From Lachnospiraceae bacterium (GTDB lineage: Bacteria; Bacillota; Clostridia; Lachnospirales; Lachnospiraceae), in contig JAQVHQ010000001.1 in assembly GCA_028696165.1 (NCBI GenBank), positions 62,001 through 126,000 of the forward strand: a DNA stretch of 64,000 nucleotides, read 5' to 3'. Below are positions 8,890 through 17,462 of this stretch, piece by piece. A program made the translations under genes and the position numbers. Under the pieces are notes generated by a model. That model ran no database searches and was not told the origin of the DNA. It worked only from the letters and a program-made list of their open reading frames with translations. Within the stretch, counting starts at the first letter, position 1. The number at the start of each line of letters is the position of its first letter.

Positions 8890-10371
8890 TTACAATTTTT
8901 CCAGATAATTCGTAGGACTATATCCAGTATAAGAACGGAATATCCGGCTGAAATAGAACTGATCATTATACCCCACCATAGCTGCTACATCTTTTACAAA
9001 TATATCCGGATTCTCTTTCATCAATCTGGTGGCCTGTTCCATACGCATCTCCGTGAGATAACGGTTGAAAGACTGGTTCTCATACTTACGGAATAACTTA
9101 CTTAGATAAGTCTGGGACAATGCGAACTTTTTACAGATTACCTGCAGAGACATATTTTCATCCAGATGTTTTATCAGATAATCTTTAATGGTCTGGAAGA
9201 ATTCCGGTGAATCCACTTTACTGCTTACATCATTCTCTTTGATATATTTAAACATAATATCAAAAAGGTTTTCCAACAGTTCCGTAAAAGAATCTGCATA
9301 GAAGAATGCATCCTCCATCATGGTCTCACACTCAATTAATGGAATAGCGTCTGTATTATACTTTCTCACAAGATACATAATCTGACGTGCCATATATTCC
9401 ATCCAAAGCTGAGGTTTTTTCTCCTCCTCCCAAACGTGGAACAGGCGGCTCAATTCTTTTTTGATCTTATCGTTTTGCTGGTCCTTTAAAAGATGTTCAA
9501 AATTATTTAAGACATAGTGAATAGAATCATGTTCAAATATGATTTTCTTCTCCTCACAGTATTCCATATCCACCATCTGGCTGTACCCCACCACTGAAAT
9601 CGTATCAAGTTCCCTGTAAAGTTCCTTGACATATTTCTTTATATCACTGGCTGTAAAACTGTTTTTTTGGTATACCACCGTCACATAATTACTGTCACTT
9701 TTTTCTCTGTCAGCAACCTGTGTGATATATTCCTCAAAAGTTTTGCCAAAGAGTAATTCTTTTGGAATAATATAGAGCGATTCCATCTCATCACGACCGT
9801 ATACTGTATAGATTTCATTAATATCAGAGAAAATCTCCAGACTGTTTGCCGTGCTAAAGCGCCTTGGAAGTCCATTTTTTCGTACAATCGCACCATAATA
9901 TTCCGGATAAGAGAAATAATGAGCAATCTGGTTTTCCTCACATTCAGCTCCATTGCACAGAAGATGGATAATATTGTTCCGCTCCTGATAATAATGCTTC
10001 TTAATCTTCTCTGTCACTGCATCAATGGTTTTTTTCATGGCTGAAGGCAGCACTGGTTTTAGGATGTAATCACACACCCCTGACTGCAGGGCAGCTTTTG
10101 CATATTCAAATTCTGAATACCCGCTTACAATAATAGATAATATCTCAGGAAATTCTTCTTTTACCCTGGATACCAGATCTATGCCGCTCATCAAAGGCAT
10201 CTTTACATCACTAATCAAAAGATCTGGTTGTATTAAACGAACCTTTTCCAGACCTTCTTTTCCATTTTCAGCAGTTGCTGCTATCTCATAATCAGGACAC
10301 TTTTTCTCAATGATAGAACAGATATGCTGTAATGCCACTGGCTCATCATCCACAACAATTACCTTAAACAT
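8890..10371 (-). CDS. YesN-type response regulator with AraC DNA-binding domain
   Basis: Response regulator of 493 aa. The receiver domain (about 1-120) has the acidic pair D8-D9, phospho-acceptor D55 (ISDVKMP) and the conserved KP near 105. A central helical linker follows (about 130-385), and the C-terminus carries two helix-turn-helix motifs of the AraC family (about 390-493, ending in DQFYFSRIFRSYTGYSP). It overlaps the kinase stop by 8 bases, so translation is probably coupled. Its likely target is the weak promoter before the solute-binding gene at 15344. The inducer is presumably a rhamnoside sensed by the kinase. Confidence 0.92.
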   Translation of the reverse strand: MFKVIVVDDEPVALQHICSIIEKKCPDYEIAATAENGKEGLEKVRLIQPDLLISDVKMPLMSGIDLVSRVKEEFPEILSIIVSGYSEFEYAKAALQSGVCDYILKPVLPSAMKKTIDAVTEKIKKHYYQERNNIIHLLCNGAECEENQIAHYFSYPEYYGAIVRKNGLPRRFSTANSLEIFSDINEIYTVYGRDEMESLYIIPKELLFGKTFEEYITQVADREKSDSNYVTVVYQKNSFTASDIKKYVKELYRELDTISVVGYSQMVDMEYCEEKKIIFEHDSIHYVLNNFEHLLKDQQNDKIKKELSRLFHVWEEEKKPQLWMEYMARQIMYLVRKYNTDAIPLIECETMMEDAFFYADSFTELLENLFDIMFKYIKENDVSSKVDSPEFFQTIKDYLIKHLDENMSLQVICKKFALSQTYLSKLFRKYENQSFNRYLTEMRMEQATRLMKENPDIFVKDVAAMVGYNDQFYFSRIFRSYTGYSPTNYLEKL

Positions 10372-12142
10372 CTAAATCCCCCTTGCGCATATCTGCACCG
10401 ATTACAACTTTCGCGCCATCTTTTATATTCTTTAATTCAAAGGTAAGTGAATCACTGTAAATCAATAATAATCTGGCATATGTGTTAATAAGCCCCATGC
10501 CTCCAATTTCCATTTCCATATTATTTTGCTCCTCTAACAACCGTCTCTTGGTCTTCAATATCTTCTCATTTAAAGCTACCAGTGATTCTGCATCAAAGCC
10601 CTGTCCATTGTCCATCACTTCAATATACCAGCGCTCTTCTTTCTGATATCCCACAATCTTAATCATCATCTGATTGGTACTATTCTCAAACCCATGATTT
10701 ACACAGTTTTCCACAATCTGCTGCAATACAATCTTTGGAATAATCTGTGATTGAATCCGCTCTTCCACTTCGATTTCAAAATTAATCTTATGTTCATATC
10801 GCGCCTTTAAGAGATAGAAATACTGTTCCAGATATTCTAATTCTTCACGGATTGTGGCATAGCGATTCTTTGTATTCGTAGAGTAGCGAAGCATGGCCGC
10901 AAGACTTCCACACATCTCACAGATCCCCTCATCTCCATTACTCATACCTCTTGCGGCAATTACATTCAACACATTATAGAGAAAATGTGGATTCACCTGC
11001 GACTGCAGAGTGTCAAACTGAGCCTGAATCTGAAGCAATGACATTCTCTTTTCTTTCACAATGGACTTTTGAAGTCTCTCCAGTACATTCTGATAAGAGA
11101 TATTCAAAGCCTCAATTTCATCATTTGTAGCCTGCAGTTCAAACTCTTCCCCCATATTTTCCAGTTTTGTGTTCTCCATAACACTGCGCAGCTGCCGAAT
11201 CGGTTTTGACAGATAATAAGATACCAGCATAACGAAAATCATAGATACGATAAAGAAAATAACAGCCACAAGATAAGCACTGTTCGAACTATAAGCACTA
11301 CTCTTTTGTATCACATTGCTGTCTTCTATGGTCAGTACTGTCACATTATATGCACTGGATACTGCTTTGGAAATCATCTGTGTCTCTTCGTCTATCTCAT
11401 AAGTTTTTGTAAATGTCCCTTCTTCCCGGGCAATTTTTTCATACTGGTTATTTACCTTTTTTAGTCCATGACTGTATACCAGCTCACTGTCATTAAAGTA
11501 AATCAGATAACGGATATCCTCATTGGCAATATTAAGAGAATCCAAATCTGTAACCAGTACAGACACTTCAATATAGCCAAGTCCCGTTCCCACAACATTC
11601 TTCACAACGGAAAAAACCTGCGGATTTAAACCATATCCCCAGGGGTCTGTATGTGCACTGACCAGAATGCACTTTCCTTTTGTCGCATCAGCCTTCAAAA
11701 GCCATGGCATAACCTTAACACTTGGCTGTACATTCGTTCTTTTTGCAGCTGAACTGTTCGTAGAATTCACATCTCCATCCAGGTTAAATACAATAGTCCG
11801 ATAAAAGTTTTTTACAATATAATCGGTATTAATCCCACTAGAGACGGTACTCATCGCCTCATCCCTGTAACTGGAAGGCATTTCACCTTTATGCGTATAG
11901 GCCAACATCTGGATTGCTTCTAAGACATCACTGTCAGATAATATATAACTGGTTGTCGCTTCCATGGGTTTTATAATTCCCTCCATCTGCGTAACCAGCT
12001 GCTCTGCTGCAACCTCCAGATTTTTCTCTTCCGTTCTCTCATTCTGTGCAATACTATATCTTTGTATACCCAAAGAGAGGACAAGCGCTAATGCCAAAAC
12101 AAACACGGCATATATCGCTACCATTTTTGTTTGAAATCGCAT
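10364..12142 (-). CDS. YesM-type sensor histidine kinase
   Basis: Membrane sensor kinase of 592 aa. One transmembrane helix sits near residues 8-26, followed by an extracellular sensor domain (about 30-290), a second helix (about 292-315), a HAMP-like linker, a His_kinase domain with the phospho-acceptor in NPHFLYNVLN (about residue 395) and a C-terminal ATPase domain (ENCVNHGFEN N-box; DNGQGF and GGMGL G-boxes). ATG at 12142 follows AAGGAGGA. It lies between the transporter and its partner regulator in a single operon, so it probably detects the glycan imported by that transporter. Confidence 0.92.
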   Translation of the reverse strand: MRFQTKMVAIYAVFVLALALVLSLGIQRYSIAQNERTEEKNLEVAAEQLVTQMEGIIKPMEATTSYILSDSDVLEAIQMLAYTHKGEMPSSYRDEAMSTVSSGINTDYIVKNFYRTIVFNLDGDVNSTNSSAAKRTNVQPSVKVMPWLLKADATKGKCILVSAHTDPWGYGLNPQVFSVVKNVVGTGLGYIEVSVLVTDLDSLNIANEDIRYLIYFNDSELVYSHGLKKVNNQYEKIAREEGTFTKTYEIDEETQMISKAVSSAYNVTVLTIEDSNVIQKSSAYSSNSAYLVAVIFFIVSMIFVMLVSYYLSKPIRQLRSVMENTKLENMGEEFELQATNDEIEALNISYQNVLERLQKSIVKEKRMSLLQIQAQFDTLQSQVNPHFLYNVLNVIAARGMSNGDEGICEMCGSLAAMLRYSTNTKNRYATIREELEYLEQYFYLLKARYEHKINFEIEVEERIQSQIIPKIVLQQIVENCVNHGFENSTNQMMIKIVGYQKEERWYIEVMDNGQGFDAESLVALNEKILKTKRRLLEEQNNMEMEIGGMGLINTYARLLLIYSDSLTFELKNIKDGAKVVIGADMRKGDLDV

Positions 12143-12166
12143 CGCCTGTCCTCCTTCTAGTCTTTA

Positions 12167-12997
12167 TTATCCCTTTACTGCCCCGGCTGTCATACCTGCA
12201 ACCAACTGTTTATTGAAGAAAATAAACAGAATCAGCATCGGTATGGTGATGATAATAACATCGGCAAAAAGCAGATTATAAGAACTCTGGTACTGCCCCA
12301 TGAAATTATACAAAGTCAGCTGAACGGTGGCATTCTTGCTTCCTGGCAAGAAATACAATGGGTTGGTAAAATCATTGAAGATATTAACTGCATTTAAGAT
12401 AATTACAGTTGCTGTAACCGGTTTTAAAAGCGGCATGATAATGGATCTGAACATTACACTTCGTGTACATCCGTCTATATAGCCAGCTTCCTCTAGTTCT
12501 ACAGGAATTGAACTCATAAATCCTCGATACAGCATAATCGTAAATGGTGTCTGCAGCGCAACTTCTATCATAACCATTCCAAACAAAGTCTTATATACAT
12601 GTAAAGACTGCATGATAGAAATAGTTGGAAGAATTGCAGGTGGAATCATAAGTCCAATCATAACAACTGTATTGAAGGTACTCATAATCTTATCTTTTCT
12701 TCTCTGTAATACGTAACCTGACATTGCACATGTAATTATTAATATGATAACAGAGAATAAGGTAATAAGTAAACTGTTTTTAAATGCGGTAAGTACAATA
12801 TTATTGCTTGATGTAAGTACTTCTGTATAATTCTCCCAGTGAAGTTCTTCCGGCCAGGAGATGCTAAGCTTATTCGCTGCTCTACGATCCTTGAGAGAGT
12901 TTACAAACATGAAAATAAATGGAATGATAAACACAAAGAATGCAACCAAAAGCCCAATAATATCGCCGATTGTTCTCATACGTTTTTGCTTTTTCAT
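12167..12997 (-). CDS. Carbohydrate ABC transporter permease (MalG-type)
   Basis: Inner membrane permease of 276 aa with six hydrophobic segments and the EAA loop typical of CUT1 importers (ELEEAGYIDGCTRSVMFRSI, about residues 175-194). The ribosome site GAGGAGGA lies inside the last codons of the preceding permease gene (which stops at 12999), so the two are translationally coupled. It forms the channel with the 12999-13856 permease. No ATPase gene is present in the cluster; such systems commonly share a housekeeping MsmK-type ATPase encoded elsewhere. Confidence 0.92.
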   Translation of the reverse strand: MKKQKRMRTIGDIIGLLVAFFVFIIPFIFMFVNSLKDRRAANKLSISWPEELHWENYTEVLTSSNNIVLTAFKNSLLITLFSVIILIITCAMSGYVLQRRKDKIMSTFNTVVMIGLMIPPAILPTISIMQSLHVYKTLFGMVMIEVALQTPFTIMLYRGFMSSIPVELEEAGYIDGCTRSVMFRSIIMPLLKPVTATVIILNAVNIFNDFTNPLYFLPGSKNATVQLTLYNFMGQYQSSYNLLFADVIIITIPMLILFIFFNKQLVAGMTAGAVKG

Positions 12998-12998
12998 A

Positions 12999-13856
12999 TT
13001 AGTCCTCCTCTCTGCTTAATAAGAATTTCTGTAATGGGAATGCAATTACTGCAATCAAGATAAACATAATAACGTTACCTGCTGTAGATAATCCATAGAA
13101 CCCTGCTGCGTACTGTTTGTAAACAACAGATGCTACAACGTCCGTTGCAAATCCGGGACCGCCTCCGGTCATTGCCCAGATCAAATCGAAGGTACGAAGA
13201 CCACCGATAAGAGAAAGGATAATTACAGAGTTCATAGCCGGACGTACCAGCGGAACCGTTACATTTACCAGTCTCTGCCAACCATTGGCACCATCGATAG
13301 AAGCTGCTTCGTAGTATGTCTTATCAATAGACTGAATACCTGCTATGTAGATAACGGTTGCAACACCCACACCTTTCCAGATATCTGTAAAGATAACACT
13401 GTACAGTGCAACATGTACATTACCCAGCCAATCCACTCCTGAAAGGCCAATAGCCTGAATAGCCAGATTGAATAAACCTTTGGTAGGATGCATCAAAGCT
13501 GCAAATGTAATACCTACTGCAATTGTACTTACCAGATTAGGGAAGAATACAACTGAACGAAGAAAATTCTTAGTGCGAATCTTACTTGTTAAAAATACAG
13601 CGATAAAGAAAGCAAAAATAACTTTCAACCCACTGGTTAATACTGCATAGATTAATGTGTTAACAACACTGCCGCTTAAGGACTTCTCAGAGAAGAACAT
13701 CTTAAAGTTATCAAGTCCTACAAAACGGAAGGTTTTAAAATCCCAAACTGTCAAACTGTAAAACAGTGAAGTCAGTAATGGGATCAAGAAGAATATGGTA
13801 AAAATAGCAAGCGATGGAACGATAAACCACGTAGAATATATTTTCTTCTTATTCAT
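12999..13856 (-). CDS. Carbohydrate ABC transporter permease (MalF/UgpA-type)
   Basis: Partner permease of 285 aa with six membrane segments and an EAA loop (YYEAASIDGANGWQRLVNV, about residues 180-198). ATG at 13856 follows GGAGGG. It belongs to the CUT1 subfamily that imports oligosaccharides, and lies downstream of the solute-binding gene after a stem-loop that may set the ratio of the proteins. Confidence 0.92.
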   Translation of the reverse strand: MNKKKIYSTWFIVPSLAIFTIFFLIPLLTSLFYSLTVWDFKTFRFVGLDNFKMFFSEKSLSGSVVNTLIYAVLTSGLKVIFAFFIAVFLTSKIRTKNFLRSVVFFPNLVSTIAVGITFAALMHPTKGLFNLAIQAIGLSGVDWLGNVHVALYSVIFTDIWKGVGVATVIYIAGIQSIDKTYYEAASIDGANGWQRLVNVTVPLVRPAMNSVIILSLIGGLRTFDLIWAMTGGGPGFATDVVASVVYKQYAAGFYGLSTAGNVIMFILIAVIAFPLQKFLLSREED

Positions 13857-13887
13857 GTTGCCCTTAGCCCTCCTTTTTTCTATAATA

Positions 13888-13917
13888 TTAGCCGTCCAGT
13901 TTAAGATGGACGGCTAA
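13888..13917 (-). terminator. Intra-operon stem-loop after the solute-binding gene
   Basis: An 11-bp stem (TTAGCCGTCCA / TGGACGGCTAA) separated by 8 bases. There is no long U-tract, so it is more likely an mRNA-stabilising or partial-terminator structure. This would give excess solute-binding protein over permeases, a common pattern in CUT1 operons. Confidence 0.7.
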
Positions 13918-13955
13918 TAAATCCGTTACTTATTGATAATAGAATCCTCTATTAT

Positions 13956-15344
13956 TTATTTCCAATCCAAACCGAGCTGTACAGCCTGTTTCTTACAATC
14001 TTCGTCGTAAGCTGCTGCTGCTTCTTCAGCTGTTGTCTGTCCAGAACCACATTCCTGGCAGATAGCCGGGCAGTTAGAACCTTTTACTGCGGTTAAGAAC
14101 TCAAGAGCTACATTGGTCTTGCCTGCATCAAAGTATGCCTGCATGTCATCTTTTACTGCCGGGTAAGCATTGTCTGGAAGTTCATAACCCTGGATACAGT
14201 AAGGACCATCTGGTAATACAGCAGAAGCATAAGCATCAAGACCTTCATCAGATACCCAGAAGTCCATGAATGCTAATACAGCGTCCATATTTTCAGCGTT
14301 CTTGTTAACATATAATGAACTTGGCATCCAAACAGTAAGACCATTATCATCAGCATTGTCACCAGGAATTGCAAATACTCCAACATCTTCCATAGCTTCC
14401 GGATACAGAGAATAGATATTAGATAATGCCTGAGTTAAGATAACCCAATGTGTTCCTTCACCGTTAGCGATCATATCACATCCATCATCATATGTAGCTG
14501 CAAGATAATCTTCATTGTAATATTTCTGAACATCTGATAATTTCTGGAAACTTTCTACGCCGGCAGGAGTAGTAGCATATTTAGCTTCTCCAGCTTCGAA
14601 TTTCTCAGCGAAATCAGGTTCAGCAGATAATACGTTGTAGTTATCACCCAGGTACATAACCTGAGAAGTCCAGCTGTCACCAAAAGTACCAATCATAGCT
14701 GTTTTTCCAGCTGCCTGAAGAGCATCACAGTTAGCGATGAATTCATCCCATGTCTTTGGTACTTCCAGTCCTAATTCTTCATAATCAGGTTTGTAATACA
14801 GGATTGCTCCAGCCTGAGAAGAAGATACAGGTACACCATAAGTAACACCATCAACAGTTACTGTAGATTTGTATGTCTCATCATATTTTGAAACGAATTC
14901 TTCATTCGATAAATCCTGGAAATATTCAGATGGATTTAAAGCCTGAAGTAAAGAACCTGAGTTGTAGAGGCAGATATCAGCCATATCGCCAGATGCCAGA
15001 CGAGTCTTAACGATGTTATCACCATCAGCACCACCAACACGCTGTTCTACTTCAACTTCGATACCAAGTTTTTCATTAGCTGCTTCGATTACTGCATTGA
15101 TTCCGTCATCTACGATATCGGTATCTTTTAATAATGTAATAGTAACACCATCAAAAGAAGCATCCCCTGCATCTGCGGTCTCTTCTGTTGCTGCATCCTC
15201 TTCTGCTGCATCCGTACTTTCCTCTGCTGCTGCATCGCTGCTTGAATCAGCACTGCTGTCGCTTGAAGACGAGCCACATCCAGCTACTGTTCCTGCAACC
15301 ATTACTGTTGCCAATAATAACGCACTAAATTTTTTGAACTTCAT
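13956..15344 (-). CDS. Carbohydrate ABC transporter solute-binding lipoprotein
   Basis: Extracellular binding protein of 462 aa (SBP_bac_1 type). The signal peptide ends in a lipobox (MVAGTVAGCG, Cys near residue 21), followed by a Ser/Asp/Glu/Ala-rich tether (about 22-60) and the binding domain beginning VTITLLKDTD. The ATG at 15344 is preferred over in-frame starts up to 15446, because AAGGGAGGA precedes it and the signal peptide begins there. First gene of the rhamnoside transport and degradation operon. Ligand inferred from the linked rhamnosidases. Confidence 0.9.
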   Translation of the reverse strand: MKFKKFSALLLATVMVAGTVAGCGSSSSDSSADSSSDAAAEESTDAAEEDAATEETADAGDASFDGVTITLLKDTDIVDDGINAVIEAANEKLGIEVEVEQRVGGADGDNIVKTRLASGDMADICLYNSGSLLQALNPSEYFQDLSNEEFVSKYDETYKSTVTVDGVTYGVPVSSSQAGAILYYKPDYEELGLEVPKTWDEFIANCDALQAAGKTAMIGTFGDSWTSQVMYLGDNYNVLSAEPDFAEKFEAGEAKYATTPAGVESFQKLSDVQKYYNEDYLAATYDDGCDMIANGEGTHWVILTQALSNIYSLYPEAMEDVGVFAIPGDNADDNGLTVWMPSSLYVNKNAENMDAVLAFMDFWVSDEGLDAYASAVLPDGPYCIQGYELPDNAYPAVKDDMQAYFDAGKTNVALEFLTAVKGSNCPAICQECGSGQTTAEEAAAAYDEDCKKQAVQLGLDWK

Positions 15345-15380
15345 TTTGTATCCTCCCTTTTCTTTATTTAAGATGAATAA

Positions 15381-15409
15381 ATCATACCATGGATTATTTC
15401 GTTCTAACA
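15381..15409 (-). promoter_or_regulatory. Candidate activator-dependent promoter of the rhamnoside operon
   Basis: On the minus strand a good -10 (TATGAT, 15381-15386) has only a poor -35 (TGTTAG, 15404-15409) 17 bases upstream. That is the layout expected when an AraC-type activator is needed. The rest of the divergent gap (15410-15763) is AT-rich with no clear second promoter. Confidence 0.4.
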
Positions 15410-15763
15410 TGGAAAATCCAACATTTAGGGATTGAAAAATGAACACTTTATGTTTAATATGTGAATTTATTCAAAGAAAATTCATAATTAGCTTATTAAC
15501 TTTGTATGTATTCCGCTGATTATTTTTTATTTTTTCAGCTAATTCTTCTATTATACGCACACCAAAGTGAAACGTAGTCGGCTCGTCAGCTATGCTGGCA
15601 TAATACATCTGAGCGCCTGCAATCCGCCTGATACTTTATTCTGAACAAAGGTGAGTGTCTTATCTTTCAAAATAAAAAGGTAATGAAATATTTATCCCTT
15701 TTGTTCGCAACAATATCAAACTTCCAGCATATTAATAAACAAAGTGTTTTCAAAGGAACAACT

Positions 15764-17026
15764 ATGTCCAACCTCAATCTTCGTGCCAGTCAGCTAGATC
15801 AGATAGATCAGGGAGAACTACAAATTCAGATAACCTCAGCCCAGATAAACCGTCCCATCCCAGACGCCAACATCCGAATCGCCTACACCGGAGACCCTGA
15901 ATCCATAATAGAAGAAGTCACCAGCGACTCCACCGGTCAAAGTCCCATACTCACCCTGCCAGCTCCCCCTGTAGAATACAGCATGGAACCAAGTCCGGCC
16001 CAGCCCTACTCCGAATACACAATCTCCATAACTGCCCCGGACTTCGAGCCCCTGACCATATCCGCCTCCCAGCTTTTACCCTCTACCCGCTCCATCCAGC
16101 CCGCTCAGCTAATCCCCCGCCAAACTCAAGGTCAATTTGAAAACTTCGTAATCCCCGCCCACACCCTGTACGGAGACTACCCCGAAAAAATTCCCGAAGC
16201 CGAAGTAAAACTCGTACAGCAATCCGGAGAAATCGTCCTAAGCCGCGTAGTCATCCCCGAATACGTAGTCGTCCATGACGGAGCCCCCAGCGACTCCACA
16301 GCCCGCGACTACTACGAACGCTACCGCGACTATATCAAAAACGTAGCCTCCTCCGAAATCTACGACACCTGGCCCGACGCCACCATCCGCGCCAATATCC
16401 TTGCCATCATGTCCTTCACGCTAAACCGTGTATACACCGAATGGTATCGCAACAAAGGCTACGACTTCACCATCACCAGCTCCACCGCCTACGACCACAA
16501 ATGGGTCCGGGGAAGAAACTACTTCGACTCCATCTCCCAAACCGTAGACGAAATATTCTCCGACTACCTCTCCCGCCCCAACGTCAAACAACCCATCCTA
16601 ACCCAATACTGCGACGGTCAAAGAAGCAGCTGTCCCAACTGGCTAAGCCAATGGGGTTCCAAAACCCTGGGCGACCAAAACTACACCACCATAGAAATCC
16701 TCCGCTACTACTACGGTGACAACATGTACATCAACACCGCCGAAGAAATCTCCGGAGTCCCCGCCTCCTGGCCCGGCTACAACTTAGACATCGGATCCAG
16801 CGGCTCCAAAGTCACCCAACTCCAGGAACAACTAAACGCCATAGCCAAAGTCTACACCACCATCCCCACCATCACCCCCGACGGCATCTACGGTGAATCC
16901 ACCCAACAAGCCGTAGAACGCTTCCAATCCATCTTCGGTCTCCCCGAAACCGGAATAACAGACTACAAAACCTGGTACAAAATCTCCGAAATCTACGTAG
17001 GAATCACCCGCATAGCCGAACTCTAA
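15764..17026 (+). CDS. SleC-like spore cortex-lytic-type protein (SpoIID-like plus peptidoglycan-binding domain)
   Basis: Protein of 420 aa. The N-terminal part (about 20-150) is a beta-rich carboxypeptidase-regulatory-like domain. The middle (about 160-330) resembles SpoIID/LytB regions of clostridial SleC (IRANILAIMSFTLNRVYTEW, YDFTITSSTAYD), and the C-terminus (about 345-415) is a PG_binding_1 domain (DIGSSGSKVTQLQ ... TPDGIYGESTQQAVERFQ). In SleC this set hydrolyses spore cortex during germination. The ATG at 15764 has AAAGGA six bases upstream; an earlier ATG at 15683 is less well placed. Codon use is strikingly C-rich at third positions, unlike other plus-strand genes here. No secretion signal is obvious. 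Confidence 0.75.
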   Translation: MSNLNLRASQLDQIDQGELQIQITSAQINRPIPDANIRIAYTGDPESIIEEVTSDSTGQSPILTLPAPPVEYSMEPSPAQPYSEYTISITAPDFEPLTISASQLLPSTRSIQPAQLIPRQTQGQFENFVIPAHTLYGDYPEKIPEAEVKLVQQSGEIVLSRVVIPEYVVVHDGAPSDSTARDYYERYRDYIKNVASSEIYDTWPDATIRANILAIMSFTLNRVYTEWYRNKGYDFTITSSTAYDHKWVRGRNYFDSISQTVDEIFSDYLSRPNVKQPILTQYCDGQRSSCPNWLSQWGSKTLGDQNYTTIEILRYYYGDNMYINTAEEISGVPASWPGYNLDIGSSGSKVTQLQEQLNAIAKVYTTIPTITPDGIYGESTQQAVERFQSIFGLPETGITDYKTWYKISEIYVGITRIAEL

Positions 17027-17051
17027 AATTTTCTCAACTTTACTCCCCAAC

Positions 17052-17130
17052 AAACTCAGCCCCTAACCATCATACTCCACCACTCCCGTGCCATACCATG
17101 GCACGAGCCCTAACTGCCAACCCATCTTTT
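17052..17130 (+). repeat. Single diverged copy of the 87-bp C-rich hairpin unit
   Basis: The stretch begins AAACTCAGCCCCTAACC and contains CGTGCCAT-ACC-ATGGCACG (17087-17105). It matches in order the units at 23344-23955 (AAATCCAGCCCCTAACC ... CGTGCC-CCAC-GGCACG). It lies 55 bases before the large branched inverted repeat at 17160, close to the roughly 49-base spacing seen for the last unit of the second array. Confidence 0.65.
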
Positions 17131-17159
17131 GTCTTTTCACCCACCTCCGCCAACTCCCA

Positions 17160-17449
17160 GGATTTACCCCTCCACATCCGGACAGCCGGCAGAACACACA
17201 ACAGCCTTGGATAATCAGCGTCGCACATTTAGTAAGACTTAGAGTAAAATAAAGGACGAAAACCGATGAAATTGGGTTTACAAAACCCAATTTCAAAACC
17301 ACCCTGAGTGGTGCTTTCATCAGAAAGCACCGCGAATGTGGTTGATTCGGTTATCGTCCTTTATTTTACTCTTAGTCTTACTTAATGTGCAAAGCCATCC
17401 AAGGCTGTTGTGTGTTCTGCCGGCTGTCCGGATGTGGAGGGGTAAATCC
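17160..17449. repeat. Large branched inverted-repeat element, copy 1
   Basis: Arms 17160-17212 and 17397-17449 are perfectly complementary over 53 bases. After an asymmetric internal loop, the stem continues for about 40 more pairs with three T-T/A-A mismatches (17223-17266 with 17347-17390). The apex branches into two hairpins. Hairpin A is 12 bp (17268-17294). Hairpin B is 17297-17343: outer stem AACCAC/GTGGTT, an internal loop CCTGAGT opposite GCGAAT, inner stem GGTGCTTTC/GAAAGCACC and loop ATCA. It fills the gap between two convergent genes. It is far longer than a terminator. Function unknown; copy 2 is at 23960-24244. Confidence 0.85.
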
Positions 17450-17462
17450 GTCCCCCATACCA

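Noticed and set aside
17160-17449. Ordinary bidirectional terminator between convergent genes
   Set aside because: Total paired length near 100 bp, a branched apex and a second copy with matching unpaired residues at a divergent intergenic site do not fit a terminator.
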